DNA of 64,000 nucleotides, from positions 2,046,001-2,110,000 of the forward strand of contig NZ_CP179213.1 of NCBI RefSeq assembly GCF_051201685.1, written 5' to 3'. The position numbers and the translations under genes are program-made. The notes under the pieces are model-generated. The model was not told the DNA's origin. It did no database searches and saw nothing but the letters and a program-made list of their open reading frames with translations. Positions 25,913-35,807 of the stretch are shown piece by piece. Source of the DNA: Luminiphilus sp051201685. Its GTDB lineage: Bacteria; Pseudomonadota; Gammaproteobacteria; Pseudomonadales; Halieaceae. Position 1 is the stretch's first letter. Each line of letters begins with the position of its first letter.

Positions 25913-26828
25913 CAACTTGGCTACGCAACAGCGCTACCAACGCCTCCCCGTCACCCGCGTAGTCGGCACTGGGAATCAATCGATGGCCGATAACAGGGCC
26001 TAACACCGCCTGAACATCATCAGGAGCCACATAATCTCTACCCTCCATTTGCGCCCAAGTTTTGGCCGCGCCAACAAGAGCAAGCGCACCACGGGGAGAC
26101 AAGCCTACCGCGAATTCTGACGCCTCTCGGGTAAACGCTATTAAACGTTGAATATATCCCAACAAGCTCTCGGAGAGCGCGGTCTTATCTATCGAGGCCC
26201 GCATTTGAAGAAGTTGCTGGGATGTAATGCATTGCTTAACGATAGATTTAATCGGCAGACTACCCCGCTGTAACAACTCCCGCTCCGCCTCTGAATTGGG
26301 GTAGCCCAACGAGAGTCGCATAAGGAATCGATCAAGCTGAGACTCAGGGAGCGAATAAGTGCCCGACTGATTAACCGGATTTTGCGTAGCGATAACAAAA
26401 AATGGTTCAGGCAAAGGCCTAGACTCACCGTCGATGCTGACCTGTCGTTCTGCCATCGCCTCGAGCAGCGCGCTCTGGGTACGCGGTGTTGCCCGGTTTA
26501 TCTCATCAGCCAAAAGCAGTTGATTGAATATTGGGCCCGGGCGAAATTGAAACGCCTCTGTATCACGACTAAAAATTGACACCCCCAAAATATCTGAAGG
26601 TAAAAGGTCAGAGGTGAATTGAACTCTCGCGTAACTAAGCCCCAATACATCCGCTAATGCGTGAGCCAGAGTGGTCTTGCCCATGCCGGGCAGGTCTTCG
26701 AGCAGTAAATGTCCTGAAGTCAGCAAACAGCACAACGCTTGCCGCACTGTTTGCTCTTTGCCCAACAAGACCTCACCAATATTAGCGACTGCATGATTGA
26801 TAAGCGCTGGAACATCGGATGCTGACAC
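25896..26828 (-). CDS. MoxR-family AAA+ ATPase
   Basis: An ATPase of about 310 residues. Walker A is EDLPGMGKTTLA near 46-57; Walker B (LLADEINRA), sensor segments (ATQNP) and the MoxR lid domain follow. MoxR proteins act as chaperone-like partners of DUF58 or VWA proteins. The start is uncertain. A GTG at 26828 lies after the metZ stop and fits the family N-terminus. A TTG at 26858 would overlap metZ by 20 bases. Confidence 0.88.
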   Translation of the reverse strand: MSASDVPALINHAVANIGEVLLGKEQTVRQALCCLLTSGHLLLEDLPGMGKTTLAHALADVLGLSYARVQFTSDLLPSDILGVSIFSRDTEAFQFRPGPIFNQLLLADEINRATPRTQSALLEAMAERQVSIDGESRPLPEPFFVIATQNPVNQSGTYSLPESQLDRFLMRLSLGYPNSEAERELLQRGSLPIKSIVKQCITSQQLLQMRASIDKTALSESLLGYIQRLIAFTREASEFAVGLSPRGALALVGAAKTWAQMEGRDYVAPDDVQAVLGPVIGHRLIPSADYAGDGEALVALLRSQVDVIPG

Positions 26829-26838
26829 AGTTATGGAC

Positions 26839-28053
26839 CTAAACGCTGAGAGCGTCAAAGCCGCGCTGGCAATCGGCCTTCAAGTCGTCGATGTGCTCGA
26901 GTCCGACAGCAATCCGAATCAACCCTGGCGTGATGCCTGCCGCACTACGTTGCGCTGGTGATAGCCGCCCGTGCGTCGTCGTGGCGGGGTGCACAATTGT
27001 CGTCTTGACGTCTCCTAAGTTTGCGGTAAGAGACATCAGCGATGTTGCATCTATAAAACGCCATGCCGCGTCTTGCCCGCCAGGCACCTCAAAAGACAGC
27101 ACGCCGCCAAAGCCGCTTTGCTGACGACTTGCCAACTGGTGCCCCGGATGATCTGAAAGGCCAGCATAGTGAACACGAGCTACGTCCGGGCGCTGCTGCA
27201 ACCAATGAGCAAGCCCATTAGCGTTCTCGCAATGCGCACGCATACGAAGACTGAGAGTCTCTAGACCTTTCAAAAAGACCCAGGCGTTAAAGGGACTCAT
27301 TGAGGGGCCACAGGTGCGGATGAAGTTGGTGACCTCTGCCATATCTGCAGCCGATCCGACAGCTGCACCACCTAACATGCGCCCCTGGCCATCTAGATAC
27401 TTGGTCGCAGAATGGATGACGATATCTGCACCGTGCTCAAGGGGCTTCTGCAGCGCTGGTGTACAAAAACAATTATCAACAACGAGGCGCGCTTCAAAAT
27501 CTTTGGCGACCGCGGCTAAAGCTGCGATGTCAGCAACTTCACAGACAGGGTTAGAGGGCGTCTCACAGTAAAACAATCGAGTCTTTTCATTTGCTGCTGC
27601 GCGCCACGCAGCAACATCTCCCAGAGGTACAAAGGATACGGAAACCCCCATACGGGGCAGGTATTTATCGAACAAACCAACCGTGCTGCCAAAAACATCG
27701 CGGGAACAGACAACATGGTCGCCACTGCTGAGGAAGGCCATGCACGTTGCCAAAATAGCAGACATACCTGATGCCGTTCCCACTGCAGACTCAGCATTTT
27801 CCAAAGCCGCCAAGCGCTCTTCGAAAACCCGCACGGTAGGGTTTGTATAACGCGAGTAAACGTTGCCGCCAGTCTCACCACTGAAGCGAGAAGCGGCGTC
27901 TGCCGCGCTATCAAAAACATAGCTAGATGTCGTGAATATGGGCTCGCCATGTTCACCCTCACCGCTGCGGGCTATGCCCGCTCGAATACCCAACGTTTCT
28001 TCATGGGCATTATGCAACCAGTCGGGCAACGACCCTTTATCGACGGATCTCAC
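26839..28053 (-). CDS. metZ: O-succinylhomoserine sulfhydrylase
   Basis: A 404-residue PLP enzyme of the Cys/Met metabolism family. It makes homocysteine from O-succinylhomoserine and sulfide. The PLP lysine lies in HSATKYLDGQGR; the SRYTNPTVRVFEERLAALE segment is near the N-terminus. The position after purF is that of metZ in Pseudomonas. It starts with GTG, with GGGAG a few bases upstream. Confidence 0.92.
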   Translation of the reverse strand: MRSVDKGSLPDWLHNAHEETLGIRAGIARSGEGEHGEPIFTTSSYVFDSAADAASRFSGETGGNVYSRYTNPTVRVFEERLAALENAESAVGTASGMSAILATCMAFLSSGDHVVCSRDVFGSTVGLFDKYLPRMGVSVSFVPLGDVAAWRAAANEKTRLFYCETPSNPVCEVADIAALAAVAKDFEARLVVDNCFCTPALQKPLEHGADIVIHSATKYLDGQGRMLGGAAVGSAADMAEVTNFIRTCGPSMSPFNAWVFLKGLETLSLRMRAHCENANGLAHWLQQRPDVARVHYAGLSDHPGHQLASRQQSGFGGVLSFEVPGGQDAAWRFIDATSLMSLTANLGDVKTTIVHPATTTHGRLSPAQRSAAGITPGLIRIAVGLEHIDDLKADCQRGFDALSV

Positions 28054-28095
28054 GAGGCTCCCGGGGTGTTCGCAGTGGTAGGCAAAGCGACTGCT

Positions 28096-29613
28096 CTACA
28101 CATCATTATGTAATCCCACAACGGCGCCATCTTGCGCGGCCGCGAGCCGTATCTCAGAGCCCTCAGAACGGGCGGCCTCAATCGAATTAAGGTACTGCTC
28201 GTCAATCTGACCCGCCTTATAGCAGCCGTCAAAGACCGAGCACTCAAAATCTTCAATAGCCTCATTACCCTCTTGAGAACAGGCCAGGAGATCCTCTAAA
28301 TCTTGATATACCAGCCAGTCTGCGCCGATCAAATCGGCAATCTCTTCCTCCGTTCGATCGTGGGCAATAAGCTCATTGGCAGCGGGCATATCAATGCCAT
28401 AAACATTCGGAAATCGAATGGCTGGTGCGGCTGACGCAAAATACACGTTTTTTGCACCCGCATCTCGGGCCATTTGAATAATCTGACGACATGTAGTGCC
28501 ACGCACGATGGAATCGTCAACCAACATGACATTCTTGCCGTCAAACTCCAGTGGCACAGGGTTCAGTTTCTGTCGTACCGATTTTTTTCGCTGACTTTGG
28601 CCCGGCATAATAAAAGTCCGGCCGATGTAGCGATTCTTCATGAAGCCCTCACGGAACTTAACACCCAATTCATGGGCGAGGGACTGCCCAGCAACTCGAC
28701 TCGTATCAGGGATTGGAATCACCACATCGATGTCATGATCAGGGCGCAGTTTCAGTACTTTGCGCGCAAGTCGCTCGCCTTGACGCATGCGAGTTTTATA
28801 AACGGAAACGCCATCAATAAGTGAGTCAGGTCGCGCAAAATAGACGTGCTCAAAGATGCAGGGCATCAACTTCGTTTTTTCTGAGCACTGTCTGCGAATT
28901 AGGGTGCCTGCAGCGGAAATAAAGATACCCTCACCAGGCGCAACATCGCTCAACAGACGAAACCCTAAAACATCCAGAGCCACACTTTCTGAGGCAACCA
29001 TATATTCAGGCTCCCTACCCTCGTGCTCCCGAATACCAATCACTAACGGTCGAATACCAAATGGGTCTCGAAAAGCGACGATGCCCAGGTTTGCAATCAT
29101 TGCCACGGCGGCGTAGCCGCCCTCACAGCGTTCGTGCATCGCTGAAATTGCCGCAAAAATGTCATCCGCATCGGGAAATAGCTTTCCCAATCGCTGGATT
29201 TCATGGGCAAAGACGTTGAGCAGCACCTCTGAGTCGGAGTCCGTGTTTAGATGCCGACGATCGCTTTCAAAAATCTCAGCGCTCAACTGGGATGCATTAG
29301 TGAGATTGCCATTGTGAGCGAGCGCTATTCCGTGGGGAGAGTTCACGTAGAAAGGCTGAGCCAACGCCGTACCCGAGCTTCCTTGAGTCGGATAGCGAAC
29401 GTGGCCAATGCCAAATGATCCCAGAAGACGGGACATATGCTGGGTACGGAAAACATCTTTAACCAGCCCCTCGCCCTTTCGCTGCAAAAATTTGCCGCGG
29501 TAGCAGGTCATGATACCGGCGGCATCCTGACCACGATGCTGCAGCATCGTCAGCGCATCATAGATTTCCGTCGCCACGTCAGTACCGCCGACGATACCTA
29601 CCAATCCACACAT
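28096..29613 (-). CDS. purF: Amidophosphoribosyltransferase
   Basis: A 505-residue enzyme of the first committed purine step (PRPP plus glutamine to phosphoribosylamine). The N-terminal nucleophile Cys2 is in MCGLVGIVG. The glutaminase domain is followed by the PRTase domain with the PRPP motif MLVDDSIVRGTT. It follows cvpA after 15 bases, the usual order. Confidence 0.96.
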   Translation of the reverse strand: MCGLVGIVGGTDVATEIYDALTMLQHRGQDAAGIMTCYRGKFLQRKGEGLVKDVFRTQHMSRLLGSFGIGHVRYPTQGSSGTALAQPFYVNSPHGIALAHNGNLTNASQLSAEIFESDRRHLNTDSDSEVLLNVFAHEIQRLGKLFPDADDIFAAISAMHERCEGGYAAVAMIANLGIVAFRDPFGIRPLVIGIREHEGREPEYMVASESVALDVLGFRLLSDVAPGEGIFISAAGTLIRRQCSEKTKLMPCIFEHVYFARPDSLIDGVSVYKTRMRQGERLARKVLKLRPDHDIDVVIPIPDTSRVAGQSLAHELGVKFREGFMKNRYIGRTFIMPGQSQRKKSVRQKLNPVPLEFDGKNVMLVDDSIVRGTTCRQIIQMARDAGAKNVYFASAAPAIRFPNVYGIDMPAANELIAHDRTEEEIADLIGADWLVYQDLEDLLACSQEGNEAIEDFECSVFDGCYKAGQIDEQYLNSIEAARSEGSEIRLAAAQDGAVVGLHNDV

Positions 29614-29628
29614 GGATGTCTCTCCGAG

Positions 29629-30198
29629 TCAGATCATATCAGCAGACTCGAGGGTTTCCTCGACCTGCTCAACGGGTTCAGTTTTTAGAATCTCAGCTGT
29701 ATAGCCACCTAGTTGAGTCGCAATCTCATCAATCGTTGGCATAAGGGACGAGCGATCGATCAAGTTTTGCTCAGAGTCAGGAACAACTGAACGCAACACA
29801 AAGGTCGCTACGATCACGAACACAACGCCCCTTAATAAACCGAACAAAGCGCCAAAGACACGGTTGCCCAAATTGAACCCGGGCTGACGCATCTGCCGCG
29901 CCATTAAGCGACCGAGGACACTAAAAGTAGCCAAGACTCCAACAAATATCAGAGCCCACCCCACCAGGAAGCGCAGCGTCTCATTTTCAACCAAAGCCGT
30001 GAGGGAGTCAGCCAAAGATTGCGCCAGCAAATTGGCGCCAACAAAAGCTATTAGCCATCCGGATAAGGAGAGAATTTCCCGACCTAGGCCTCGATACAGA
30101 CCCACTAACAGCGAGAGCGCCAAAACCAACACGATAAACCAATCAAACCCGTTGAAACCGGATGTAGCGCCACTCAATTGTTGTTCAATTTCATTCAT
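29629..30198 (-). CDS. cvpA: CvpA family membrane protein
   Basis: A 189-residue inner-membrane protein with four hydrophobic segments in the first 130 residues and the CvpA-typical WFIVLVLALSLLVGLYRGLGRE start. It is required for colicin V production in E. coli and linked to envelope homeostasis. It overlaps dedD by 4 bases and precedes purF. Confidence 0.92.
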   Translation of the reverse strand: MNEIEQQLSGATSGFNGFDWFIVLVLALSLLVGLYRGLGREILSLSGWLIAFVGANLLAQSLADSLTALVENETLRFLVGWALIFVGVLATFSVLGRLMARQMRQPGFNLGNRVFGALFGLLRGVVFVIVATFVLRSVVPDSEQNLIDRSSLMPTIDEIATQLGGYTAEILKTEPVEQVEETLESADMI

Positions 30199-30809
30199 AG
30201 AGGTTGTTGATACCTGACTACCATAGATTTCACTTTCAGCACGCGGTCGACTTCAGATTTTATCGATTCAAAACTTTCTTTTTCAAACTTTGGGCCAATC
30301 TGGATACGCCACTGAACAACTGTATCCCTCGCAAAGCGGGCATGAAAGGCTGGATAGCCCTTGTCGACGAGTTGTTCGACTAGGGTCTTAGCTCTTGACT
30401 CTGAACTCACTGTCGCGACCTGCAGCACCCAGGCTTGGGGATAACCCGCTGCATCAAGCACCGGAACAATAGGCGCCGCATCACGAAGCTCAAGTTTTTG
30501 CACCGAATCTACAGCGTTTAACTCGGAGAGATTGCTATCGGACTCCCCGTCCACTAATCGAGTCATTTCATCCGCTTGCATTTGAGACTCACGATCAATC
30601 TCTGGCGGTTTTACTCGCTCGCGAATGGTCGCCTCTGGGGACTGCGGCTGAGCTAGGGGTGACCTATCAATATCGGGACGTTGGGGTGTTGGCCGCAACT
30701 CAATCGGTTGCTGATCAACGGACTCAACAAAAACTATGGGCCAGAAAACCACGCATAGGGCTATCAAAACCAGAGCACCAACCAAGCGTTGACGAAGAAT
30801 GGGATTCAT
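30195..30809 (-). CDS. dedD: DedD-like SPOR-domain protein
   Basis: A 204-residue protein with a short cytoplasmic start, one membrane helix (about 10-30), a proline-rich linker and a C-terminal SPOR domain (about 127-200; AWVLQVATVSSESRAKTLVEQL). SPOR domains bind denuded peptidoglycan glycans at the septum. The folC-dedD-cvpA position is conserved in Gammaproteobacteria. Confidence 0.88.
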   Translation of the reverse strand: MNPILRQRLVGALVLIALCVVFWPIVFVESVDQQPIELRPTPQRPDIDRSPLAQPQSPEATIRERVKPPEIDRESQMQADEMTRLVDGESDSNLSELNAVDSVQKLELRDAAPIVPVLDAAGYPQAWVLQVATVSSESRAKTLVEQLVDKGYPAFHARFARDTVVQWRIQIGPKFEKESFESIKSEVDRVLKVKSMVVRYQQPL

Positions 30810-32090
30810 TCAGTCAAAGGTCTCCTGACCTGTATGGACCTGCTGTAGGCAGGCAAGCTGTGCACCAACTGTCACAAAGGATCCGAATACCAAAATGCGA
30901 TCTCCGGGTTTTGAAGCGCTCTCGATGCCCTCAAAGGCCATCCTAGGCGTAGGATAACACCGCACTGTTACCTTCGGTGAGATCGTTTTAATAAGCTGGG
31001 CCAAATCTGCGGGCGCAGCCGCCCTCGCGACTTCCTCGTGAGTGGGCAAATGCCAACTAGAAACGCCATCTGCCAGCATACCGATCATATCACGCAGCGG
31101 TTTATCGGCCATGGCACCAAATATCACATGGGTCTCTTGGCCTTCGGTTTCTTGGCCCAAGGCGATCGCTAGACGTGCGACTGACTCACGATTATGCGCA
31201 ACGTCTAGCCACCAAACACGATCCTGTACTCTAAGCTGCTGTTGACGGCCAGGCACCGTAAGATTTTGCAGCGCTTCATCTATGCAATCTTGATCGGGCG
31301 TGCGATTTAATTTGTCCGCCGCGATCACCGCTGCACCTAAGTTACTTGCCTGCAGAGCGGGCACCTCTGGCAACACGCGCTGAACGCCATCGGGCAAAGT
31401 CAGCTCTGAATTGCAAAGCAGCCAATCACGGTCCAGCGCTGCTACGTCTGCTCCTAAAGCTTTCAAATGAGGTAATAGTGTTGATGGCAGATCACGCTCA
31501 GCGACGACCGCCGGCTTTCCATAGCGCGCGACGCCTGCCTTTTCGATCGCAATTAAGTCTCGTGTGTCACCCAACCATTCAGTGTGGTCTATCCCGATAC
31601 TCGTGATAACACAGACATCAGCATCGAGCATATTGACGGCGTCGAGTCGGCCTCCCAAACCCACCTCCAATATCTGCACATCCACGCTCTTCTGCCGAAA
31701 TAAAACGAGGGCTGCCAAAGTCGCAAATTCAAAGTAGCTCAGCGATATGGATTGCCTGTGCTCTTCGATCGCGGCAAAGGTCCCCATAATTTCGACATCA
31801 CTTGCTGGCATACCATCGATGGTGATTCGCTCATTAAAATTCAGCAAATGCGGTGAGGTATAACAGCCTACCGAGACGCCCTGTTGGCTCAATAGCGCCG
31901 CTAAGGCGCCCACGCAACTGCCCTTTCCGTTGGTACCCGCTATCGTCACGGTTTGACAACTTGCAGGCAAAAGCCCAAGTCGATGAGCCACGGTTTGTAC
32001 ACGGGTTAACTCAAGATCGATTTTCTGCGGATGCAGCGTCTCAAGGTGAGTCAGCCAGGCATCCAGTGTTTCGGCGCCAGCCAGTGCCAT
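30810..32090 (-). CDS. folC: Dihydrofolate synthase/folylpolyglutamate synthase
   Basis: A 426-residue Mur-ligase-fold enzyme that adds glutamate to dihydropteroate and folates. The ATP loop is IAGTNGKGSCVGALA (near 49-63); the GGRLDAVN and DVAHN segments follow. It directly abuts dedD and lies 5 bases from accD. Confidence 0.94.
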   Translation of the reverse strand: MALAGAETLDAWLTHLETLHPQKIDLELTRVQTVAHRLGLLPASCQTVTIAGTNGKGSCVGALAALLSQQGVSVGCYTSPHLLNFNERITIDGMPASDVEIMGTFAAIEEHRQSISLSYFEFATLAALVLFRQKSVDVQILEVGLGGRLDAVNMLDADVCVITSIGIDHTEWLGDTRDLIAIEKAGVARYGKPAVVAERDLPSTLLPHLKALGADVAALDRDWLLCNSELTLPDGVQRVLPEVPALQASNLGAAVIAADKLNRTPDQDCIDEALQNLTVPGRQQQLRVQDRVWWLDVAHNRESVARLAIALGQETEGQETHVIFGAMADKPLRDMIGMLADGVSSWHLPTHEEVARAAAPADLAQLIKTISPKVTVRCYPTPRMAFEGIESASKPGDRILVFGSFVTVGAQLACLQQVHTGQETFD

Positions 32091-32095
32091 GCAAT

Positions 32096-33001
32096 TTATT
32101 CGACGGGCTCAGGCACAGATGCCGCCAGATGCTCTTGACTGCCCTCCTGACCCGCCAACTTGGAGAGAATACGACCCAGGGTGTCACGCATTTCCGAGCG
32201 AGGCACGATCATGTCAATGGCGCCGTGCTCCAGCAAAAATTCGCTGCGCTGAAATCCTTTGGGGAGTTTCTGGCGAATGGTTTGTTCAATGATATTGGGG
32301 CCAGCAAATCCTGCCCTGGCATCAGGCTCAGCCACATTGATATCACCAAGAAGTGCAAGGGACGCCGACACGCCACCATAGATTGGATCCGTCATTACTG
32401 ACACAAACGGCAAGCCATGGAGTTTGAGACGCTCAAGTACTGCCGAGGTTTTCGCCATTTGCATTAGGGATATCAATGCCTCTTGCATTCTCGCCCCGCC
32501 CGATGCGGCAAAACACACCAAGGGTAATCCGTTGTTGAGAGCATGAGTGGCAGAGCGCGTAAATTTTTCACCGACCGCATAGCCCATTGAGCCACCATGA
32601 AAATTAAACTCGAAGGCAACGGTGACGAGCTCCAAGCCATGCAACCGACCCTGCATTGCCACCAAGGCGTCACGTTCACCGGTGCTTTTCTGGGCCGCCG
32701 TCAATCGATCACGATACTTGCGTTTATCTTTGAATTTAAGCCTATCGATGGGCTCGAGGTCGGCAAAGAGCTCTTGACGGTCGTCTGCGTCAAGGAATAT
32801 ATCGAGCCTTCTGCGCGCACCCACACGCATATGATGGTCACACTTAGGGCACACTTCCAAATTGCGATCGAGATCTGGCCAATAAAGCACCGCATCGCAC
32901 TTGATGCACTTTTTCCAGAGCCCTTCAGGCACGTTGACGCGCTTTTGTTCTGCCTCGTCCTTGCGGACACCGGAAGGAAGAATTTTGTCAATCCAACTCA
33001 T
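32096..33001 (-). CDS. accD: Acetyl-CoA carboxylase carboxyltransferase beta subunit
   Basis: A 301-residue subunit of the fatty-acid-synthesis carboxyltransferase. The zinc finger is Cys32-x2-Cys35 and Cys51-x2-Cys54. The crotonase-fold core carries FAASGGARMQEALISLMQMAKT. The placement between trpA and folC fits the usual order. Confidence 0.95.
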   Translation of the reverse strand: MSWIDKILPSGVRKDEAEQKRVNVPEGLWKKCIKCDAVLYWPDLDRNLEVCPKCDHHMRVGARRRLDIFLDADDRQELFADLEPIDRLKFKDKRKYRDRLTAAQKSTGERDALVAMQGRLHGLELVTVAFEFNFHGGSMGYAVGEKFTRSATHALNNGLPLVCFAASGGARMQEALISLMQMAKTSAVLERLKLHGLPFVSVMTDPIYGGVSASLALLGDINVAEPDARAGFAGPNIIEQTIRQKLPKGFQRSEFLLEHGAIDMIVPRSEMRDTLGRILSKLAGQEGSQEHLAASVPEPVE

Positions 33002-33066
33002 ATCGGACTCCGATCAGCTAACACCCAATATTATAACCCTACGCTAGCCACCAGTAGTGGGCACAT

Positions 33067-33882
33067 TTACATATTATCAATACCGGCTCTAATCGACCCC
33101 AACAGCGCTACCGCTTTCTCAACGCCACCATCTAGAGAACCACCGGCCTCCACAACGCCAATCATCGTATCAATGAGAGCGCTGCCTACAACCACTCCAT
33201 CCGCCATGGCACCCACCGACGTCGCAGATTCGGCGTCTTTGATACCAAAGCCCACGCAAATTGGCAGCGTCGTAGCTGCACGAATCACATCCAAGTGCAT
33301 GCCAACATCAGAACTGTCTAGGTTCCCCGCACCCGTAACACCTTTAACCGCTACGTAATAAATAAAGCCCGAGGCATTAGCGGCGATCGTGGCAATCCTT
33401 TGCGCAGGTGTCGTGGGCGAAATCAAGAATATGTTATCGATGTCTACCTGTTGCAGTTCGGCATTAAGAGGCCCTACCTCTTCAGGGGGCAAATCTACGG
33501 TGATCAAACCATCGACACCAGCGGCGGCACACTCAGACGCAAAGTTTGCGTAACCCATTCGCTCCACTGGATTGGCATACCCCATGATGACAATCGGCGT
33601 TTTCTGGTCTCGTTGTCGAAACTCGACCACCATTCCTAACACCTGCGTTAGGGACACATCGTTAGCCAGTGCACGTTCATGGCCCCGTTGTATTACGGGC
33701 CCTTCTGACATAGGGTCAGAAAACGGCACGCCTAATTCAAGGATGTCAGCACCGGCGGCGACGAGACTATGCAGCATGGGCACCGTCGTAGCGACGTCAG
33801 GGTCCCCTGCGACAATGTATGGAATAACGGCTTTACGCTGCGAGTGTCGCAGCGCTTCAAAACATGGGGTGAGTCTGCTCAC
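33067..33882 (-). CDS. trpA: Tryptophan synthase alpha subunit
   Basis: A 271-residue TIM barrel that cleaves indole-3-glycerol phosphate to indole. Catalytic Glu49 is in place (ADILELGVPF). The position of the second catalytic acid, Asp60 in E. coli, is Glu60 here (SDPMSEGPVIQ). It follows trpB after 21 bases. The rest of the family signature is normal, so it is probably functional. Confidence 0.95.
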   Translation of the reverse strand: MSRLTPCFEALRHSQRKAVIPYIVAGDPDVATTVPMLHSLVAAGADILELGVPFSDPMSEGPVIQRGHERALANDVSLTQVLGMVVEFRQRDQKTPIVIMGYANPVERMGYANFASECAAAGVDGLITVDLPPEEVGPLNAELQQVDIDNIFLISPTTPAQRIATIAANASGFIYYVAVKGVTGAGNLDSSDVGMHLDVIRAATTLPICVGFGIKDAESATSVGAMADGVVVGSALIDTMIGVVEAGGSLDGGVEKAVALLGSIRAGIDNM

Positions 33883-33903
33883 GTTCTATCCTACTTTTGG
33901 GGT

Positions 33904-35124
33904 TTAAACTTCAATACCTTCAATGGCCGCAACGGTTAAAATATCTTTATCGCCTCGCCCCGACAGATTGACAATAATGTGTTGCTCGGGCGTCATTTCC
34001 GCGGCCAATTTCTCGGCGTAAGCCAAAGCATGCGCGGTTTCTAACGCTGGCATGATTCCCTCTGTTCTCGTCCAGTGATGAAATGCTGCGAGCGCCTCAT
34101 CGTCATTGGCCGCAACGTAGTTGACTCGGCCAATATCTTTTAACCAACTGTGCTCTGGGCCTACACCCGGGTAATCGAGGCCTGCAGATACAGAGTGTGT
34201 CTCCATGATCTGGCCGTTTTGATCCTGCATGAGGTACGTCCGGTTGCCATGCAATACCCCTGGCACCCCTGCAGATAATGGTGCTGCATGCTGTCCAGTT
34301 TCCACTCCGTGGCCACCGGCTTCGACGCCGTACATCATCACCTTTTCATCTGACAGGAACGGATGGAAGAGCCCAATTGCGTTTGAGCCACCGCCGACAC
34401 AGGCCACCAACGCATCGGGTAGCTTGCCGGTCATTGCGAGCGACTGCCGTCGAGCTTCGCGACCAATCACGCTTTGGAAATCCCGCACAAGCATGGGATA
34501 AGGGTGCGGCCCTGCGACAGTGCCGATGATATAGAACGTGTTATCAACGTAGGTAACCCAATCACGTAAGGCTTCGTTCATCGCATCTTTGAGCGTCTTT
34601 GAACCTGAAGTCACGGGAATCACTTCAGCGCCCAATAACTTCATCCGGTACACATTCAGCGCCTGCCGCTTAATGTCTTCCGCGCCCATAAAAACATGGC
34701 ACTCCAATCCAAGACGGGCTGCAACCGTTGCACTGGCCACGCCATGCTGTCCCGCCCCTGTCTCAGCAATAATACGCTTCTTGCCCATATGCTTAGCTAA
34801 TAATGCCTGGCCTATCGTGTTATTAACCTTGTGAGCACCCGTGTGATTCAAGTCCTCGCGCTTGAGAAAAATACGCGCCCCACCAATGGCGTCAGACATA
34901 CGACTTGCTTCGTACAGCGGAGATGGTCTGCCTACATAGTGTGCAAGGTCAGCGTCAAATTCCTTTTGAAAATCGGGATCGCAAGAGAGGTCTCGATAAA
35001 CCACCTCCAAATCTGCCAACGCAGACATCAGAGTTTCCGCGACAAACTTGCCACCGTATGGACCAAAGCGCCCATCGGGGTCAGGCACCGAAGCGAACAA
35101 ATCTGGACTAATCATTTCAGTCAT
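33904..35124 (-). CDS. trpB: Tryptophan synthase beta subunit
   Basis: A 406-residue PLP enzyme that condenses indole and serine. The PLP lysine is in LNHTGAHKVNN, the AETGAGQHGVA indole-site segment follows, and the GGGSNAIG phosphate-binding loop is present. It is separated from trpF by 3 bases. In Pseudomonas trpBA lies elsewhere; here it joins the trpF-accD series. Confidence 0.97.
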   Translation of the reverse strand: MTEMISPDLFASVPDPDGRFGPYGGKFVAETLMSALADLEVVYRDLSCDPDFQKEFDADLAHYVGRPSPLYEASRMSDAIGGARIFLKREDLNHTGAHKVNNTIGQALLAKHMGKKRIIAETGAGQHGVASATVAARLGLECHVFMGAEDIKRQALNVYRMKLLGAEVIPVTSGSKTLKDAMNEALRDWVTYVDNTFYIIGTVAGPHPYPMLVRDFQSVIGREARRQSLAMTGKLPDALVACVGGGSNAIGLFHPFLSDEKVMMYGVEAGGHGVETGQHAAPLSAGVPGVLHGNRTYLMQDQNGQIMETHSVSAGLDYPGVGPEHSWLKDIGRVNYVAANDDEALAAFHHWTRTEGIMPALETAHALAYAEKLAAEMTPEQHIIVNLSGRGDKDILTVAAIEGIEV

Positions 35125-35127
35125 AAC

Positions 35128-35754
35128 TTATGCCTCAACCGCCTCTCGAGCGGCCTGTATGAATTGCTGAATTTTTTCCGGCTGTTTAATGCCCGGCGAG
35201 CATTCAACACCACTACTTACGTCAACCGCACTGGGACGCACCTTCATCACAGCCTCTGCAACATTAGCGGGATTTAGCCCTCCCGCCAAAATGATAGGCC
35301 TTGTTCGAGTCGGCGGAATAGCATCCCAATCGAAACGATGACCGGTTCCCCCAAACTGCCCATTAACCACGGCATCAAGAAGAAAACCGCGAGCACGGGG
35401 GTAGTCTGCCATTACCGATTCAAGCCGGTCACAGACGCCTCCCGGTAGTGCCCTGATGTAGGGCACCTGCCACTGCTCACAGAACTCAGGGTTCTCATTG
35501 CCATGCCACTGGACAACATTAATGGGTAACGCGTTCAGCAGACCTTCAACCTCTTCTGCCGTCGGATCGACCACCAACGCTGTCACGGTAATCAATGGCG
35601 GCAATACGGCACAAATATCCGCTGCTTTCTCCAACGAGACCGCGCGCTTGCTACCGGCCCAAAACACCAAGCCAATCGCGTCTGCCCCCGCATTTGCAGC
35701 AGCAAGGGCGTCTTCCTCTCGCGTAACACCGCAAATTTTTACCTGAACGGACAC
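35128..35754 (-). CDS. trpF: Phosphoribosylanthranilate isomerase
   Basis: A 208-residue TIM barrel that isomerises phosphoribosylanthranilate in tryptophan synthesis. KICGVTREEDA with the catalytic Cys is at the start; FLLDAVV carries the catalytic Asp; LAGGLNPANV and DVSSGVE form the phosphate site. It has a GTG start and lies between truA and trpB. Confidence 0.95.
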   Translation of the reverse strand: MSVQVKICGVTREEDALAAANAGADAIGLVFWAGSKRAVSLEKAADICAVLPPLITVTALVVDPTAEEVEGLLNALPINVVQWHGNENPEFCEQWQVPYIRALPGGVCDRLESVMADYPRARGFLLDAVVNGQFGGTGHRFDWDAIPPTRTRPIILAGGLNPANVAEAVMKVRPSAVDVSSGVECSPGIKQPEKIQQFIQAAREAVEA

Positions 35755-35807
35755 GCACTAACCTCAGCGTTTAATGAAGCGCTGCAGTGTAGCAAACCTC
35801 GAGGTTC

